DNA of 64,000 bases from positions 1-64,000 of the forward strand of contig NZ_BDAW01000045.1 of assembly GCF_001625085.1 (NCBI RefSeq), read 5' to 3'. The position numbers and the translations under genes were made by a program. Positions 9,499 to 17,589 of the stretch are shown here, piece after piece; positions within the stretch are counted from its first letter, which is position 1, and every line of letters begins with the position of its first letter. Below the pieces are notes generated by a model. That model did no database searches, was not told the origin of the DNA, and saw nothing but the letters and a program-made list of their open reading frames with translations. The stretch comes from Nocardia acidivorans NBRC 108247. Its GTDB lineage: Bacteria > Actinomycetota > Actinomycetes > Mycobacteriales > Mycobacteriaceae.

Positions 9499-9511
9499 AG
9501 GGGAACATCGA

Positions 9512-10687
9512 ATGACATTGGGCATCACCGGGGTCTTCTGGCTCCCCCGCATGGCCGAACTCAACTCCGTCACCCTGAACGCGGGGGCACACGCCATTCC
9601 GATCGCCGCGGCGGGCACCGCCTGGGGCGGGCTCACCGCCGCCTGGGTGGACGCCACCACCACGGTCGCGCGCGTCATGGCCGAGCTCGGGGTGGGTCTA
9701 GAGGGCGTCAACGGGTTGAATGTGCTGGGCCGCCTCACCGGATTCACCCTCTGGTCCGAACAGCAGAGCGTGCTGGCCGCCGCCATGGCCGCCAAGGCCG
9801 CGGCCAATGTGACCGCCTACACCGTGGCCTCCCTTGTCATGCCGAGCCTGCCCGAGATCGCGGCCGTCGAGGCGGCGCGGGTGGCGGCGCACTCCACCGG
9901 CGGTGCGCTCAACGGCACCGCCGAGGCGGCCGAGGCCGCCAAACTGGCGCTCGATATCCGGGCCGCACTGGTCATGGAGACCTACGAGGCCGCCACCACC
10001 GCGCTGGTCACCACGCCCGGTGAATTCTTCCTGCCGCCCGCCATCGCCATGGGGGCCGGATCGGCCGATGGCACAAGCGGTTTCGGCGACGGGGCCGGTG
10101 ATCCGGTCCAGACGGCGCTGGCCGCCGCGGCCGGGCTCGCCAATAATCCGGCGGTGCTCAGTGCCATGGGTCAGGCCGCGCAGGTGGCCGGGACCGTGGC
10201 CACCTCCGGGGTGAGCACCGTGGGCAATGTCGCGAGCACCGCGATCACGGCGGTGGCCAGCGGGCTCTCGCCCGGACACCTCGGCACCGTCGTGCCGGGT
10301 CTCGGCGCGGCGAGTGTCGCCGCCGCCGGTGCGGGCGGTGCGGGATTGAGCACCACCGCGGTGTCATTCGGCGGCGGCTCGACCGTGAACATCGGAAATG
10401 GCGGCGGCACACTGAAACTCCCCGACGGCTGGGGTGCGGGCGGTGCGCTGCCCGGCGGCGCGCCGGCCGCCGCTCCGGTCGCCGAACCGGTGAGCGGCCC
10501 GCCCGCCGCGCAGGCCGCCGCACCGGTGCGGCCCGCCAATTCCAGTCCGCTGCTGGGCAATCAGGCGCGCGACGAAGAGGACGAGACGCACGGCGGTCAC
10601 GACTACGGGCGCTCGGTGGAGCATTTCGCCGACGGCCGGGCCATCGCGCCCGCGGTGATCGGCGGCGATCCGGCGGAGCATCGGTGA
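9512..10687 (+). CDS. PPE family protein with divergent PPE motif
   Basis: The start is the ATG at 9512 (MTLGITGVFWLPRMAELNS); the frame is open further upstream but only as an overlap with the PE gene. The 391-residue product has the PPE-domain helices (GTAWGGLTAAWVDATTT, with a WG-type turn), then an Ala/Gly-rich region and a Pro/Ala-rich tail ending in a polar segment with HGGHDYGRS. The Pro-Pro-Glu triplet itself is missing: the equivalent place reads WLPRMAE. It likely forms the PE partner heterodimer for ESX export. The stop overlaps the EspG start by 4 bases. Confidence 0.82.
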   Translation: MTLGITGVFWLPRMAELNSVTLNAGAHAIPIAAAGTAWGGLTAAWVDATTTVARVMAELGVGLEGVNGLNVLGRLTGFTLWSEQQSVLAAAMAAKAAANVTAYTVASLVMPSLPEIAAVEAARVAAHSTGGALNGTAEAAEAAKLALDIRAALVMETYEAATTALVTTPGEFFLPPAIAMGAGSADGTSGFGDGAGDPVQTALAAAAGLANNPAVLSAMGQAAQVAGTVATSGVSTVGNVASTAITAVASGLSPGHLGTVVPGLGAASVAAAGAGGAGLSTTAVSFGGGSTVNIGNGGGTLKLPDGWGAGGALPGGAPAAAPVAEPVSGPPAAQAAAPVRPANSSPLLGNQARDEEDETHGGHDYGRSVEHFADGRAIAPAVIGGDPAEHR

Positions 10688-11511
10688 CCGTCCTCGGCGC
10701 GGGACGCGGGCCGTCGGTGCTGCGATCGGTCACACTGTCCCTCGACGAAATGCAGTATCTGCAAGAGACTTTGGCATTCGACGAACTGCCCGTGGTACTC
10801 GACGCCATGGGGCGCTACGACAATGCCACCGACCATGACGCGGCCATGCACGCCGCCGCGACGGCCCTCGCCGACCGCGAATTGCTCGACGTCGGCGAGG
10901 TGCATCCGGAGCTGGCCGAACGGCTGCGGGTGCTGTACCGGCCGCACTGGGTGCTCGCGCTGCGCTGGTATGTGAACGGTCAGGTCAATCGATTCTGCCT
11001 GGCCAAGGGGGACGATATCGAAGTGGTCGCGCTACGCGGGCCGCACTCGTATGTGATCGACGAGGCCGGACACGATCTGGCGGGGACGGTCATGGCCGCG
11101 CTCGGCCCGGCCGAACCCCTCGAACTCGACGGAATGAACGCTCCCACAGCGGAATTGGCCCCGATCTTCGACGATGCGGGCGATCCGGCCACCACGGGCA
11201 ATCGCCTGGCCGCGGTGGGCAGACCGCCGCGCGATGCGAAAACCCTTGCCGCGGCGCTGGTTCAGGTCGATTCGCACGCCGAGATCGTCGGCGTCATCTA
11301 CGGCGACGGCACCCGCGATACCGCGGACAATCACCTCGCGGTGTTCAATACCCGGCACGGCCGATTCCTGGCCACCGCGAGCACCGCCGACGACGGCACC
11401 CAGTGGACCTCGCTCGCTACCGGTACACCCGCGCGACTGCGCACCGCGCTACAGGACCTGATCGGTTCGCTCCCACTGCGACAGGAGTTTCCGACGCACC
11501 GACAGATCTGA
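10684..11511 (+). CDS. EspG family ESX secretion chaperone
   Basis: A 275-residue soluble protein starting at a GTG that overlaps the PPE stop (GTGA), a sign of translational coupling. The N-terminal beta-rich part (SVTLSLDEMQYLQETL), the YRPHWVLALRWYVNG segment and the C-terminal FLATASTADDGTQWTSLA and LRTALQDLIGSLP match the EspG family, which binds the tip of the PPE protein and keeps PE-PPE dimers soluble for the ESX machine. No ESX core genes (EccB-E, MycP) lie in the window, so this cassette must use a system encoded elsewhere. Confidence 0.85.
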   Translation: MTVLGAGRGPSVLRSVTLSLDEMQYLQETLAFDELPVVLDAMGRYDNATDHDAAMHAAATALADRELLDVGEVHPELAERLRVLYRPHWVLALRWYVNGQVNRFCLAKGDDIEVVALRGPHSYVIDEAGHDLAGTVMAALGPAEPLELDGMNAPTAELAPIFDDAGDPATTGNRLAAVGRPPRDAKTLAAALVQVDSHAEIVGVIYGDGTRDTADNHLAVFNTRHGRFLATASTADDGTQWTSLATGTPARLRTALQDLIGSLPLRQEFPTHRQI

Positions 11512-11558
11512 GCGAAAGCCTCCTGGTCATCCCGGCCCGCCGCTCAGCCCCCCGCCGC

Positions 11559-12221
11559 TCAGCCCATCGGGTCGTCGCCGGTGGGGGCGGTCGCTCCCGC
11601 GAAGGGTGGAAGGTAACGACCCCAGCGGGTGCACTCCCAGGTGCCGTTCGCGGCGGGCAGCAGTTCGATCGTCTCGGTATTGTCGAGGTGATTGTTGGCC
11701 GCGAAAAGCCTGGGGACGCCTGCCAATTCGCGGGAGACCAGGCGCATGGCGGCGCCGTGGCTGACCAGGATCACATCACCGGAGTCGGCGGCGGTCAGAT
11801 ACTCCCGGCGCAGGCGGTCCAGGGTCGGGACGTAGCGGTCGAGCACCTCCATTCCGCTCTCGCCGCCGGGTACGCGCACGCTCAGATCACCGAAGTGCCA
11901 GGCGTGGTACACATCCTGGAACGCCTCGTGCGCCTCCTGGGTATTCAATCCCTCCAGATCGCCGAGTTGCACCTCCTGCAGACCTTCCAGGGCCTCGAGC
12001 TTCACGCCGGTGGCATCGGCGATATATCCGCCGGTCTGCCGGGCGCGCAGGGCCTCGGAGGAGAACAGGCGCTGCGGCGGCACGGTCAGGTTCGCGCCGA
12101 AGGTCTTCGCCTGTGCCACACCGCGTTCGGTGAGCGGCAGGCCCGGGAGCCGGGTGTCCAGGATCTTGGCGACATTGCCCTCGGTCTCACCGTGTCGCAC
12201 CAGGATCAGTTTGCCGGTCAC
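11559..12221 (-). CDS. Histidine phosphatase, phosphoglycerate mutase-like (Rv3837c-like)
   Basis: A 220-residue protein with the N-terminal LVRHGETEGN phosphohistidine motif and the second catalytic histidine in VILVSHGAAMRLV. Length and motifs fit the histidine phosphatase superfamily. It could act on a phosphosugar or other phosphomonoester; true glycolytic mutase activity is not implied. It overlaps the upstream pheA gene by 4 bases, as in the mycobacterial arrangement Rv3838c-Rv3837c, so the two are co-translated. Confidence 0.9.
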   Translation of the reverse strand: MTGKLILVRHGETEGNVAKILDTRLPGLPLTERGVAQAKTFGANLTVPPQRLFSSEALRARQTGGYIADATGVKLEALEGLQEVQLGDLEGLNTQEAHEAFQDVYHAWHFGDLSVRVPGGESGMEVLDRYVPTLDRLRREYLTAADSGDVILVSHGAAMRLVSRELAGVPRLFAANNHLDNTETIELLPAANGTWECTRWGRYLPPFAGATAPTGDDPMG

Positions 12222-13135
12222 AGGTCCGCCACTCCTTTCTTCAGATCGGCCAGCCAGGCCGCCGCGGGTTCGTCGGCGGGCGGCGGAGTTCCGGTCGCGG
12301 AGGTCGCGGGCCAGGAGCCGAGGAAGCGGATCCGGGCGGTGGTGCGATGCAGCGCCTTGAGCGCCTCGGCGACCGCGGTGTCGTCGATATGTCCGACACA
12401 GTCCAGGTAGAAGCGGTACGTGCCCATACCCGTGCGGGTCGGGCGGGATTCGATCCGGGTGAGATCGATACCGCGGGTGGCGAATTCGGCGAAGGCGCGC
12501 ATGAGCGACCCCGGCTCGTTGGCCAACTCCATCACCAGTGAGGTGCGATCCGCGCCGGTGCGCGGGGGCGCGGGCTGCGGGGGCGCGACCAAGACGAATC
12601 GGGTTACCGCGGCATCGACATCGGCGACGTTCGCGGCGAGCACACTCAAGCCCAGGCGCTCCCCCGCCAACGCGGTCGAGACCGCGGCATCGGCGTGCCC
12701 GGCCACCACGTCCTCCGCGGCGGCGGCATTGGAGGCCGAGGTGTACAGCTGCGCCTCGGGCAGCGTGCGCGCGAGCCAGATCCGCACCTGGGCGGCCGCG
12801 ATCGGATACGCGGCGATGCGGCGCACCCCGGATAGCTCGATGCCCGGGCGGCCCAGAATCGTGAACGCCACATCGAGCTCGGTCTCGGCGATGATCTGCA
12901 GGCGCGACCCCAGCGCGAGCGCGTCCAGGGTCGGCGCGATCGAACCGTCCACCGAACTCTCGATCGGCACCACCGCGCCCTCGACCTGTCCGGCCCGCAG
13001 CAGGTCGATGGTCGCGCCCTGACTCGGGGCGGGAATACGCTCGACCGGCCCACCGAAGGCTCCGGTGGACTCGAGTTTCGCGAGGGCCATCTCCGTGAAG
13101 GTTCCCGACGGCCCGAAATAGGCGATACGCGGCAC
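12218..13135 (-). CDS. pheA: Prephenate dehydratase
   Basis: A 305-residue enzyme converting prephenate to phenylpyruvate in phenylalanine synthesis. The GTG at 13133-13135 (MPRIAYFGPSGTFTEMAL) gives the usual N-terminus; the frame also has an ATG 13 codons upstream at 13174. The catalytic domain shows GPSGTFTE and VPIESSVDGSI; the C-terminal ACT domain contains the Phe-binding ESRPTR motif (LTRIESRPTRTGMGTYRFY) and NEPGSL, so feedback inhibition by phenylalanine is expected. Confidence 0.95.
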   Translation of the reverse strand: MPRIAYFGPSGTFTEMALAKLESTGAFGGPVERIPAPSQGATIDLLRAGQVEGAVVPIESSVDGSIAPTLDALALGSRLQIIAETELDVAFTILGRPGIELSGVRRIAAYPIAAAQVRIWLARTLPEAQLYTSASNAAAAEDVVAGHADAAVSTALAGERLGLSVLAANVADVDAAVTRFVLVAPPQPAPPRTGADRTSLVMELANEPGSLMRAFAEFATRGIDLTRIESRPTRTGMGTYRFYLDCVGHIDDTAVAEALKALHRTTARIRFLGSWPATSATGTPPPADEPAAAWLADLKKGVADL

Positions 13136-13198
13136 GGATACGACCTTACTTGCGGACGCCTGGCTGCCCCCCATTTTGGATCACTCCCTTACCGGCTC

Positions 13199-13636
13199 CT
13201 AAGGCGCGAGCGCGGTGAGCGCGGCGGTGAGCGCGGCGGTGAGCGCGGCCGGATCGGTGGTCTCGATGGCGAGCAGAACCGTGCGCAACGCCTCCACGGC
13301 GGGCGGTTTCAGGCCCTTCAGGAAGGTCAGGTCCGGGGCGGCCAGTGCCGCGCGGATGTCCTCGCCCATGAGGGCCGCGACGGTGGCGGCGATGAGGGCC
13401 AGGGCGCGCTCACCGGAGTCGGTCCGGGCCAGGAAGCCGGTGTCGCCGTGCGCGATTCGGACCAGGAATGCCGAGACGGACTCATCGTCCAGGCTCAGGT
13501 CCAGGATTTCAGCGGTGCCCGGATCGGCGCCGATCGGACGGATCAGGCCGTCGGCGATGCCCCGCACGCCGGGTTTGCCCGGCACGCTCAATCGCAGGAT
13601 GACCGGTTCGGGGGCGGGGGCTGAATCATGCGGCAC
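13199..13636 (-). CDS. Uncharacterised 145-residue protein
   Basis: A small soluble protein upstream of pheA on the same strand, 63 bases from its longest start. It begins MPHDSAPAPEPVILRLSVPG and has no recognisable motif, signal peptide or membrane helix. The C-terminus contains the reiterated ALTAALTAALTALAP, encoded by a short tandem 12-base repeat at about 13210-13250. High coding-type composition and its position between conserved genes support it as real; the function is unknown. Confidence 0.65.
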   Translation of the reverse strand: MPHDSAPAPEPVILRLSVPGKPGVRGIADGLIRPIGADPGTAEILDLSLDDESVSAFLVRIAHGDTGFLARTDSGERALALIAATVAALMGEDIRAALAAPDLTFLKGLKPPAVEALRTVLLAIETTDPAALTAALTAALTALAP

Positions 13637-13683
13637 GGGTCAACCGTAGCGAGTGGACGGGTTGCGCGAGATCACCCTCTGAC

Positions 13684-13702
13684 TTAGCTTAGGTTTACCT
13701 AA
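13684..13702. promoter_or_regulatory. IdeR/DtxR iron box
   Basis: TTAGCTTAGGTTTACCTAA matches the actinobacterial IdeR consensus TTAGGTTAGGCTAACCTAA at 16 of 19 positions. It ends 19 bases before the ATG of the DUF2470 gene, overlapping the expected promoter, and so should repress that gene when iron is plentiful. Confidence 0.8.
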
Positions 13703-13721
13703 ATATACCTGGAGGTAGGCA

Positions 13722-14492
13722 ATGACCCACACGGCCCCGGTCGTCGCGCCGCACACCGCCGAGCGCGTGCACAGCGCCTGCGCCCATGCCGAGAGCGCGA
13801 TGCTGGCCGTGCCCGGTCTGGACCCGGTACCCACCTCGGTGCATCTGCTGCGCCAGTGCGGTGACATCGTCATCGCCGTTCCCTCCAATTCGGTTGCGGC
13901 CGTACTGGTGATGACCTGCGGCAATACCGGATCGCCCGCCGTGCTCGAGCTCACCGACCAGGCCCCGCTGCCGCTGCGCGAACCCGTGCGCGCGCTGGTC
14001 TGGCTGCGCGGCTGGGTGCACGCGGTGCCCGCCGGTACCCAGCGCGCGCTCGCCGCCGCCATGGCCGAGGACCATCCGCATCCGAATCTGCTCGATATCG
14101 GCCATACCGCCACGCTGTTGCGGCTGGTCGTGGACTCCGCCGTGGTCGCGGACACCTCGGGCGCGGATTCGGTCTCCCGCGAACAACTTCGGCAGGCGCA
14201 ACCGGATCCGTTCTGCGCCATGGAGGGCGCGTGGCTGCAACATCTGCACGCCGATCACGCCGATGTCATCGACCGGCTCGCCCGGCATCTGCCGCCCGCG
14301 CTGCGGCGCGGCGCGCTGGTGCACCCGCTCGCCATCGACCGCTACGGGGTGACCCTGCGGGTCGAGGCCATCGAGGCCGACCACGATATTCGCATTCCCT
14401 TCGCCGCCCCGGCACATGATGTCGAATCGCTCTCGCGGGCGGTACAGGCGTTGGCCGCCAACCCCTTCGAACACGGGCTGCATCGCATCTGA
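13722..14492 (+). CDS. DUF2470 protein, iron-regulated (Rv3839-like)
   Basis: A 256-residue soluble protein. The C-terminal part (WLQHLHADHADVIDRLARHL...AIDRYGVTLRVEAIEAD) is the DUF2470 domain found at the end of HugZ-type haem-degrading proteins. The strong GGAGG ribosome-binding site lies just after the iron box at 13684-13702. By recollection the M. tuberculosis counterpart Rv3839 is also an IdeR-repressed gene. A role in haem or iron handling is inferred from domain and regulation; no enzymatic activity can be assigned. Confidence 0.85.
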   Translation: MTHTAPVVAPHTAERVHSACAHAESAMLAVPGLDPVPTSVHLLRQCGDIVIAVPSNSVAAVLVMTCGNTGSPAVLELTDQAPLPLREPVRALVWLRGWVHAVPAGTQRALAAAMAEDHPHPNLLDIGHTATLLRLVVDSAVVADTSGADSVSREQLRQAQPDPFCAMEGAWLQHLHADHADVIDRLARHLPPALRRGALVHPLAIDRYGVTLRVEAIEADHDIRIPFAAPAHDVESLSRAVQALAANPFEHGLHRI

Positions 14493-14515
14493 GCTGGGCG
14501 CATAGATTGGCGGGC

Positions 14516-15310
14516 ATGGATTCGGCTGCCGAGACCTCGGCCACCTGGCCCGCGCCCACGTCGAATGAGCGGGAACGGCGCGGTATTCGGCTCGAGATCG
14601 CGGTGGTGCTGGTCGTCACCTTCGGGCTGAGCGGGACGAACGCGGCGCTGTCGCTGGTGGAGAGTGCGCTGGCCCCCGGCGGGGTGGGCGGGCAGACCGT
14701 CGCGCTGAATCCGTCGCGAGCGGCGCAGTCCACCATCGATCTGCTGTTCCAGCTGTTGAGTGTGGCGCGGCTGCTCGGCTGGGCGGCGCTGGGGATCTAT
14801 CTGTTGTGGCGCAGCGGGTTCGGGCCGCGCCTGATCGGGCTCGTCCGACCGAAGTGGCGCTCGGATGTGCTGCCCGGGCTGGCGCTGGCCGCGGTGATCG
14901 GCCTGCCCGGACTCGGGTTGTACCTGGTCGCACATGCTTTGGGGATGAGCGTCACCATTGTGCCCGGCTCACTGGATCACTGGTGGCGGCTGCCGATGCT
15001 GGTGCTGTCCGCCTGGGCGAATTCGGCGGCCGAGGAAGTGCTCGTGGTCGCCTGGCTGATCACCAGACTGCGCCAACTGGGCTGGACCGAGAATCGCGCA
15101 CTCCTGGCGTCGGCGCTGCTGCGTGGCAGTTATCACCTTTATCAGGGGCTCGGCGGCGGGCTCGGAAACCTGGTGATGGGCCTGGTCTTCGGCCGCTACT
15201 GGCAGCGAACCAACCGGTTGTGGCCGCTTTTGCTGGCGCACGCGCTCATCGACACCGTCGCCTATCTCGGCTACTCGATACTGCGCGGTCACGTGTCCTG
15301 GCTGCCGTAA
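14516..15310 (+). CDS. CPBP family intramembrane protease
   Basis: A 264-residue protein with about seven hydrophobic segments. It contains the three CPBP (CAAX protease and bacteriocin-processing) motifs: the di-glutamate in NSAAEEVLVVAW, a histidine in LLRGSYHLYQG, and the HxxxD motif in LLAHALIDTVAY. The arginine often found after the di-glutamate is not at the usual place, a common variant. It starts 24 bases after the DUF2470 gene and may share its transcript. Alternative start: a TTG at 14507. Substrate unknown. Confidence 0.85.
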   Translation: MDSAAETSATWPAPTSNERERRGIRLEIAVVLVVTFGLSGTNAALSLVESALAPGGVGGQTVALNPSRAAQSTIDLLFQLLSVARLLGWAALGIYLLWRSGFGPRLIGLVRPKWRSDVLPGLALAAVIGLPGLGLYLVAHALGMSVTIVPGSLDHWWRLPMLVLSAWANSAAEEVLVVAWLITRLRQLGWTENRALLASALLRGSYHLYQGLGGGLGNLVMGLVFGRYWQRTNRLWPLLLAHALIDTVAYLGYSILRGHVSWLP

Positions 15311-15320
15311 TGCGATTGGA

Positions 15321-16847
15321 ATGAACCCCGGAGAGGGTCCGATCAGTAGAGTTTCGATGATGAACGGCGACGACCCCCAGCAGTTTGCACGGATGCGCCG
15401 GGAGCCACCGCCGAACCGCGCGGGTCAGCCCCCGGCTCCCCGCCCACGCCCGAATCCGAGCCCCCGGCAACCGGATCCGGCGGACCCGCACGGACCCACC
15501 CACAAACTCCATCGAGACGAGCCCGCACCCGCCCTGGCATGGTCGGAAGTGCCGCCCACCATGCGCAATCCGCGTAAGGGTCCGCCGCCGCCACCGCGCA
15601 ATCAGCCACCCCAGCGCAATCAGGTGCCCCCGCAACGCAATGCGAATCCACCGCGCAATCCGGTACCGCCGCAACGCGATCAGCATCCGCCGCGGCGCGA
15701 TCAGCTGCCGCCGCGCGATCAGCGCGGACCCGGCGCACCGCAGCGGGATCGCTACCGTGAGGGCGCGATGACGCACGCGCCGACCCAAATTCCCGAGCCG
15801 TACCGCGAGAATCCCCCACCGCCGCCGCCCGCCCTGCCCACCAAGCGCGGTGGCCGGGGCGCGGATCGACCGCCCAAGGGCCCCAAGCGCAAACGCAAAC
15901 GGCACTGGTTCCGCTGGATACTGGCGCTGCTGCTGATCCTGCTGCTGTTGCCGATCGCCGCCGCGATCTATGTGGACTCGAATCTGACCCGGATCGACGC
16001 GCTGCCCGGCTACTCCGGCCGGATCGGCGACACGCCCGGGACGAATTGGCTTCTGGTGGGCTCGGACAGCCGGACCGGGCTCACCCCGGAACAGGAGCAG
16101 GAACTCGCCACCGGTGGTGAGGTCGGCTCCGAGCGGACCGACACCATCATCCTGGTGCACCAGCCCAAATCCGGGCAGCCGACGCTGGTCAGCCTCCCGC
16201 GCGATTCCTACGTGAGCATTCCCGGGCACGGAAAAGACAAGCTCAACGCGTCCTTCGCCTTCGGTGGCGCACCACTGCTGGCACAGACGGTGGAGATCGC
16301 GACCGGCCTGCGCATCGACCATTACGCACAGATCGGATTCGGCGGCTTCGCCGATATCGTGAACTCGGTCGGCGGCATCGATATGTGCCTGGACAAGCCG
16401 ATCGACGATCCGCTGGCCGGTATCGATCTGCAGGCCGGATGTCAGAAGCTCAATGGCGCGCAGGCCCTGGGTTTCGTCCGATCCCGCGCGACCGGCCTCG
16501 CCGATCTGGATCGCATGCTCAACCAGCGCAAATTCCTCAGCGCGCTGCTGCGGAAGGCGACCAGTGTGAGCACGCTCGCCAATCCCTTCCGGGCCTGGCC
16601 ACTACTACAGGGCTTGACGAAGGCTCTCAAGGTGGACGAGGGCACACACGTGTGGAATCTGGCCTCGCTCGGTAAGGCCCTGGCGGGCAATCCGATAGCG
16701 ACAACCGTGCCGGTCGGTGGGTTCGAGGATGTGGACGGCAGCGGCAATGTGCTGCTGTGGGACAAAACACGCGCCGGTCAGTTCTTCGACGCATTGGCCG
16801 CGGACAAACCCGTGCCAACGGAGCTGATCACCACGGTCGGGAATTGA
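15321..16847 (+). CDS. LytR-CpsA-Psr (LCP) cell wall ligase (Rv3840-region)
   Basis: A 508-residue protein with a long Pro/Arg/Asn-rich cytoplasmic N-terminus (about 190 residues), one transmembrane helix (ILALLLILLLLPIAAAIYV) and an extracellular LCP domain. LCP landmarks include LLVGSDSR, the RTDTIIL arginine-aspartate, SLPRDSYV, KLNASFAFGG, VGGIDMCLD and GFVRSRATGLADLDRM. LCP proteins transfer arabinogalactan or teichoic-type polymers onto peptidoglycan. A second start at 15357 (MMNGDDPQQF) would remove 12 residues. The N-terminal tract has short CGCAATC-rich repeats encoding QRNQ/PPRNP units. Confidence 0.9.
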   Translation: MNPGEGPISRVSMMNGDDPQQFARMRREPPPNRAGQPPAPRPRPNPSPRQPDPADPHGPTHKLHRDEPAPALAWSEVPPTMRNPRKGPPPPPRNQPPQRNQVPPQRNANPPRNPVPPQRDQHPPRRDQLPPRDQRGPGAPQRDRYREGAMTHAPTQIPEPYRENPPPPPPALPTKRGGRGADRPPKGPKRKRKRHWFRWILALLLILLLLPIAAAIYVDSNLTRIDALPGYSGRIGDTPGTNWLLVGSDSRTGLTPEQEQELATGGEVGSERTDTIILVHQPKSGQPTLVSLPRDSYVSIPGHGKDKLNASFAFGGAPLLAQTVEIATGLRIDHYAQIGFGGFADIVNSVGGIDMCLDKPIDDPLAGIDLQAGCQKLNGAQALGFVRSRATGLADLDRMLNQRKFLSALLRKATSVSTLANPFRAWPLLQGLTKALKVDEGTHVWNLASLGKALAGNPIATTVPVGGFEDVDGSGNVLLWDKTRAGQFFDALAADKPVPTELITTVGN

Positions 16848-16851
16848 AAAA

Positions 16852-16870
16852 TTAGGCAATACTTGCCTCA
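16852..16870. promoter_or_regulatory. DtxR-type palindrome upstream of ferritin
   Basis: TTAGGCAATACTTGCCTCA is a 19-bp imperfect inverted repeat (arms TTAGGCAA and TTGCCTCA, one mismatch). The outer bases match an IdeR box, the inner ones do not. Ferritin genes of relatives are activated by IdeR from such upstream sites (family knowledge). Confidence 0.5.
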
Positions 16871-16896
16871 ATAAGGCTGTGCTCAATAAGGCTGTA
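16867..16896 (+). repeat. Tandem 15-bp repeat in the ferritin promoter
   Basis: CTCAATAAGGCTGTG is followed directly by CTCAATAAGGCTGTA, so a 15-bp unit is repeated with one change. The first copy shares its first bases with the end of the palindrome at 16852-16870. It lies 30-60 bases before the ferritin start and may be a second regulator site. Confidence 0.5.
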
Positions 16897-16926
16897 CTTG
16901 GATGACACGCTTTTTGACCAGGGCTA

Positions 16927-17487
16927 ATGTCTTGTCTCATGTCCAGCCGAACCCAAACCAAGAGCAGCAAGTTCCACGCCCTGCTGCAGGATCAGATCCG
17001 TAATGAATTCAATGCCGAGCGCCAGTACATCGCCATCGCATTGTGGTTCGATCACGCCGATCTGCCGGTCCTGGCGAAGTACTTCTACAAGCAGGCCGTC
17101 GAGGAGCGCAATCACGCGCTCATGATCGCGCGGTATCTGCTCGATCAGGATTTCATCGTCGAGGTGGCCGACAACGCCGCCGCCAAATCGCAATTCGAAA
17201 ATGCCAAGGAGCCCATCGCCTTGGCCCTGGCGCAGGAGCAGACGGTCACCGAACAGATCGTCGCCCTCGCCAAGACCGCCCGCGAAGAGGGCGATTACCA
17301 GGGCGAGCAGTTCATGCAGTGGTTCCTGAAGGAGCAGGTCGAGGAGGTGGCGACCATGAAGACCCTCCTCACCGTCGCCGAGCGGGCCAGCTCGAACATG
17401 TTCGATCTGGAGAATTTCGTTTCGCGCGAAATGAGTTCTCCGAAGGATGCTTCCGGCTCCCCGCACACCGCGGGCGGCGCGCTGTAA
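16927..17487 (+). CDS. bfrB: Ferritin (BfrB-type)
   Basis: A 186-residue four-helix iron-storage protein. The NEFNAERQYIAIALWFDHAD and EERNHALMIARYLL segments hold the ferroxidase-site Glu and ExxH residues; EQTVTEQIVAL and QWFLKEQVEEVATM hold the remaining ligands. It corresponds to Rv3841. The start may be the ATG at 16927 (after CCAGGG) or at 16939 (MSSRTQTKSS). Upstream elements at 16852-16896 suggest iron control. A strong hairpin terminator follows at 17511-17549. Confidence 0.95.
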   Translation: MSCLMSSRTQTKSSKFHALLQDQIRNEFNAERQYIAIALWFDHADLPVLAKYFYKQAVEERNHALMIARYLLDQDFIVEVADNAAAKSQFENAKEPIALALAQEQTVTEQIVALAKTAREEGDYQGEQFMQWFLKEQVEEVATMKTLLTVAERASSNMFDLENFVSREMSSPKDASGSPHTAGGAL

Positions 17488-17510
17488 TTCGGCGCTCTCG
17501 GGTTTTCGGT

Positions 17511-17549
17511 GCGAAAGGCCCGGTCCCCCTGCGGGGCCGGGCCTTTCGC
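17511..17549 (+). terminator. Hairpin terminator between ferritin and DUF5926 gene
   Basis: A perfect 13-bp stem (GCGAAAGGCCCGG / CCGGGCCTTTCGC) with a 13-base loop lies between the convergent ferritin and DUF5926 genes. No T-run follows, as is common in actinobacteria; it can serve both directions. Confidence 0.75.
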
Positions 17550-17589
17550 TGGCCGAGCTACCTCAGGGCATCCGAACTACCGCACGGCC

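Noticed and set aside
9191..9511. N-terminal extension of the PPE protein
   Set aside because: The extra 107 codons overlap the PE gene in another frame and have Ser/Pro/Arg-rich frame-shadow composition.
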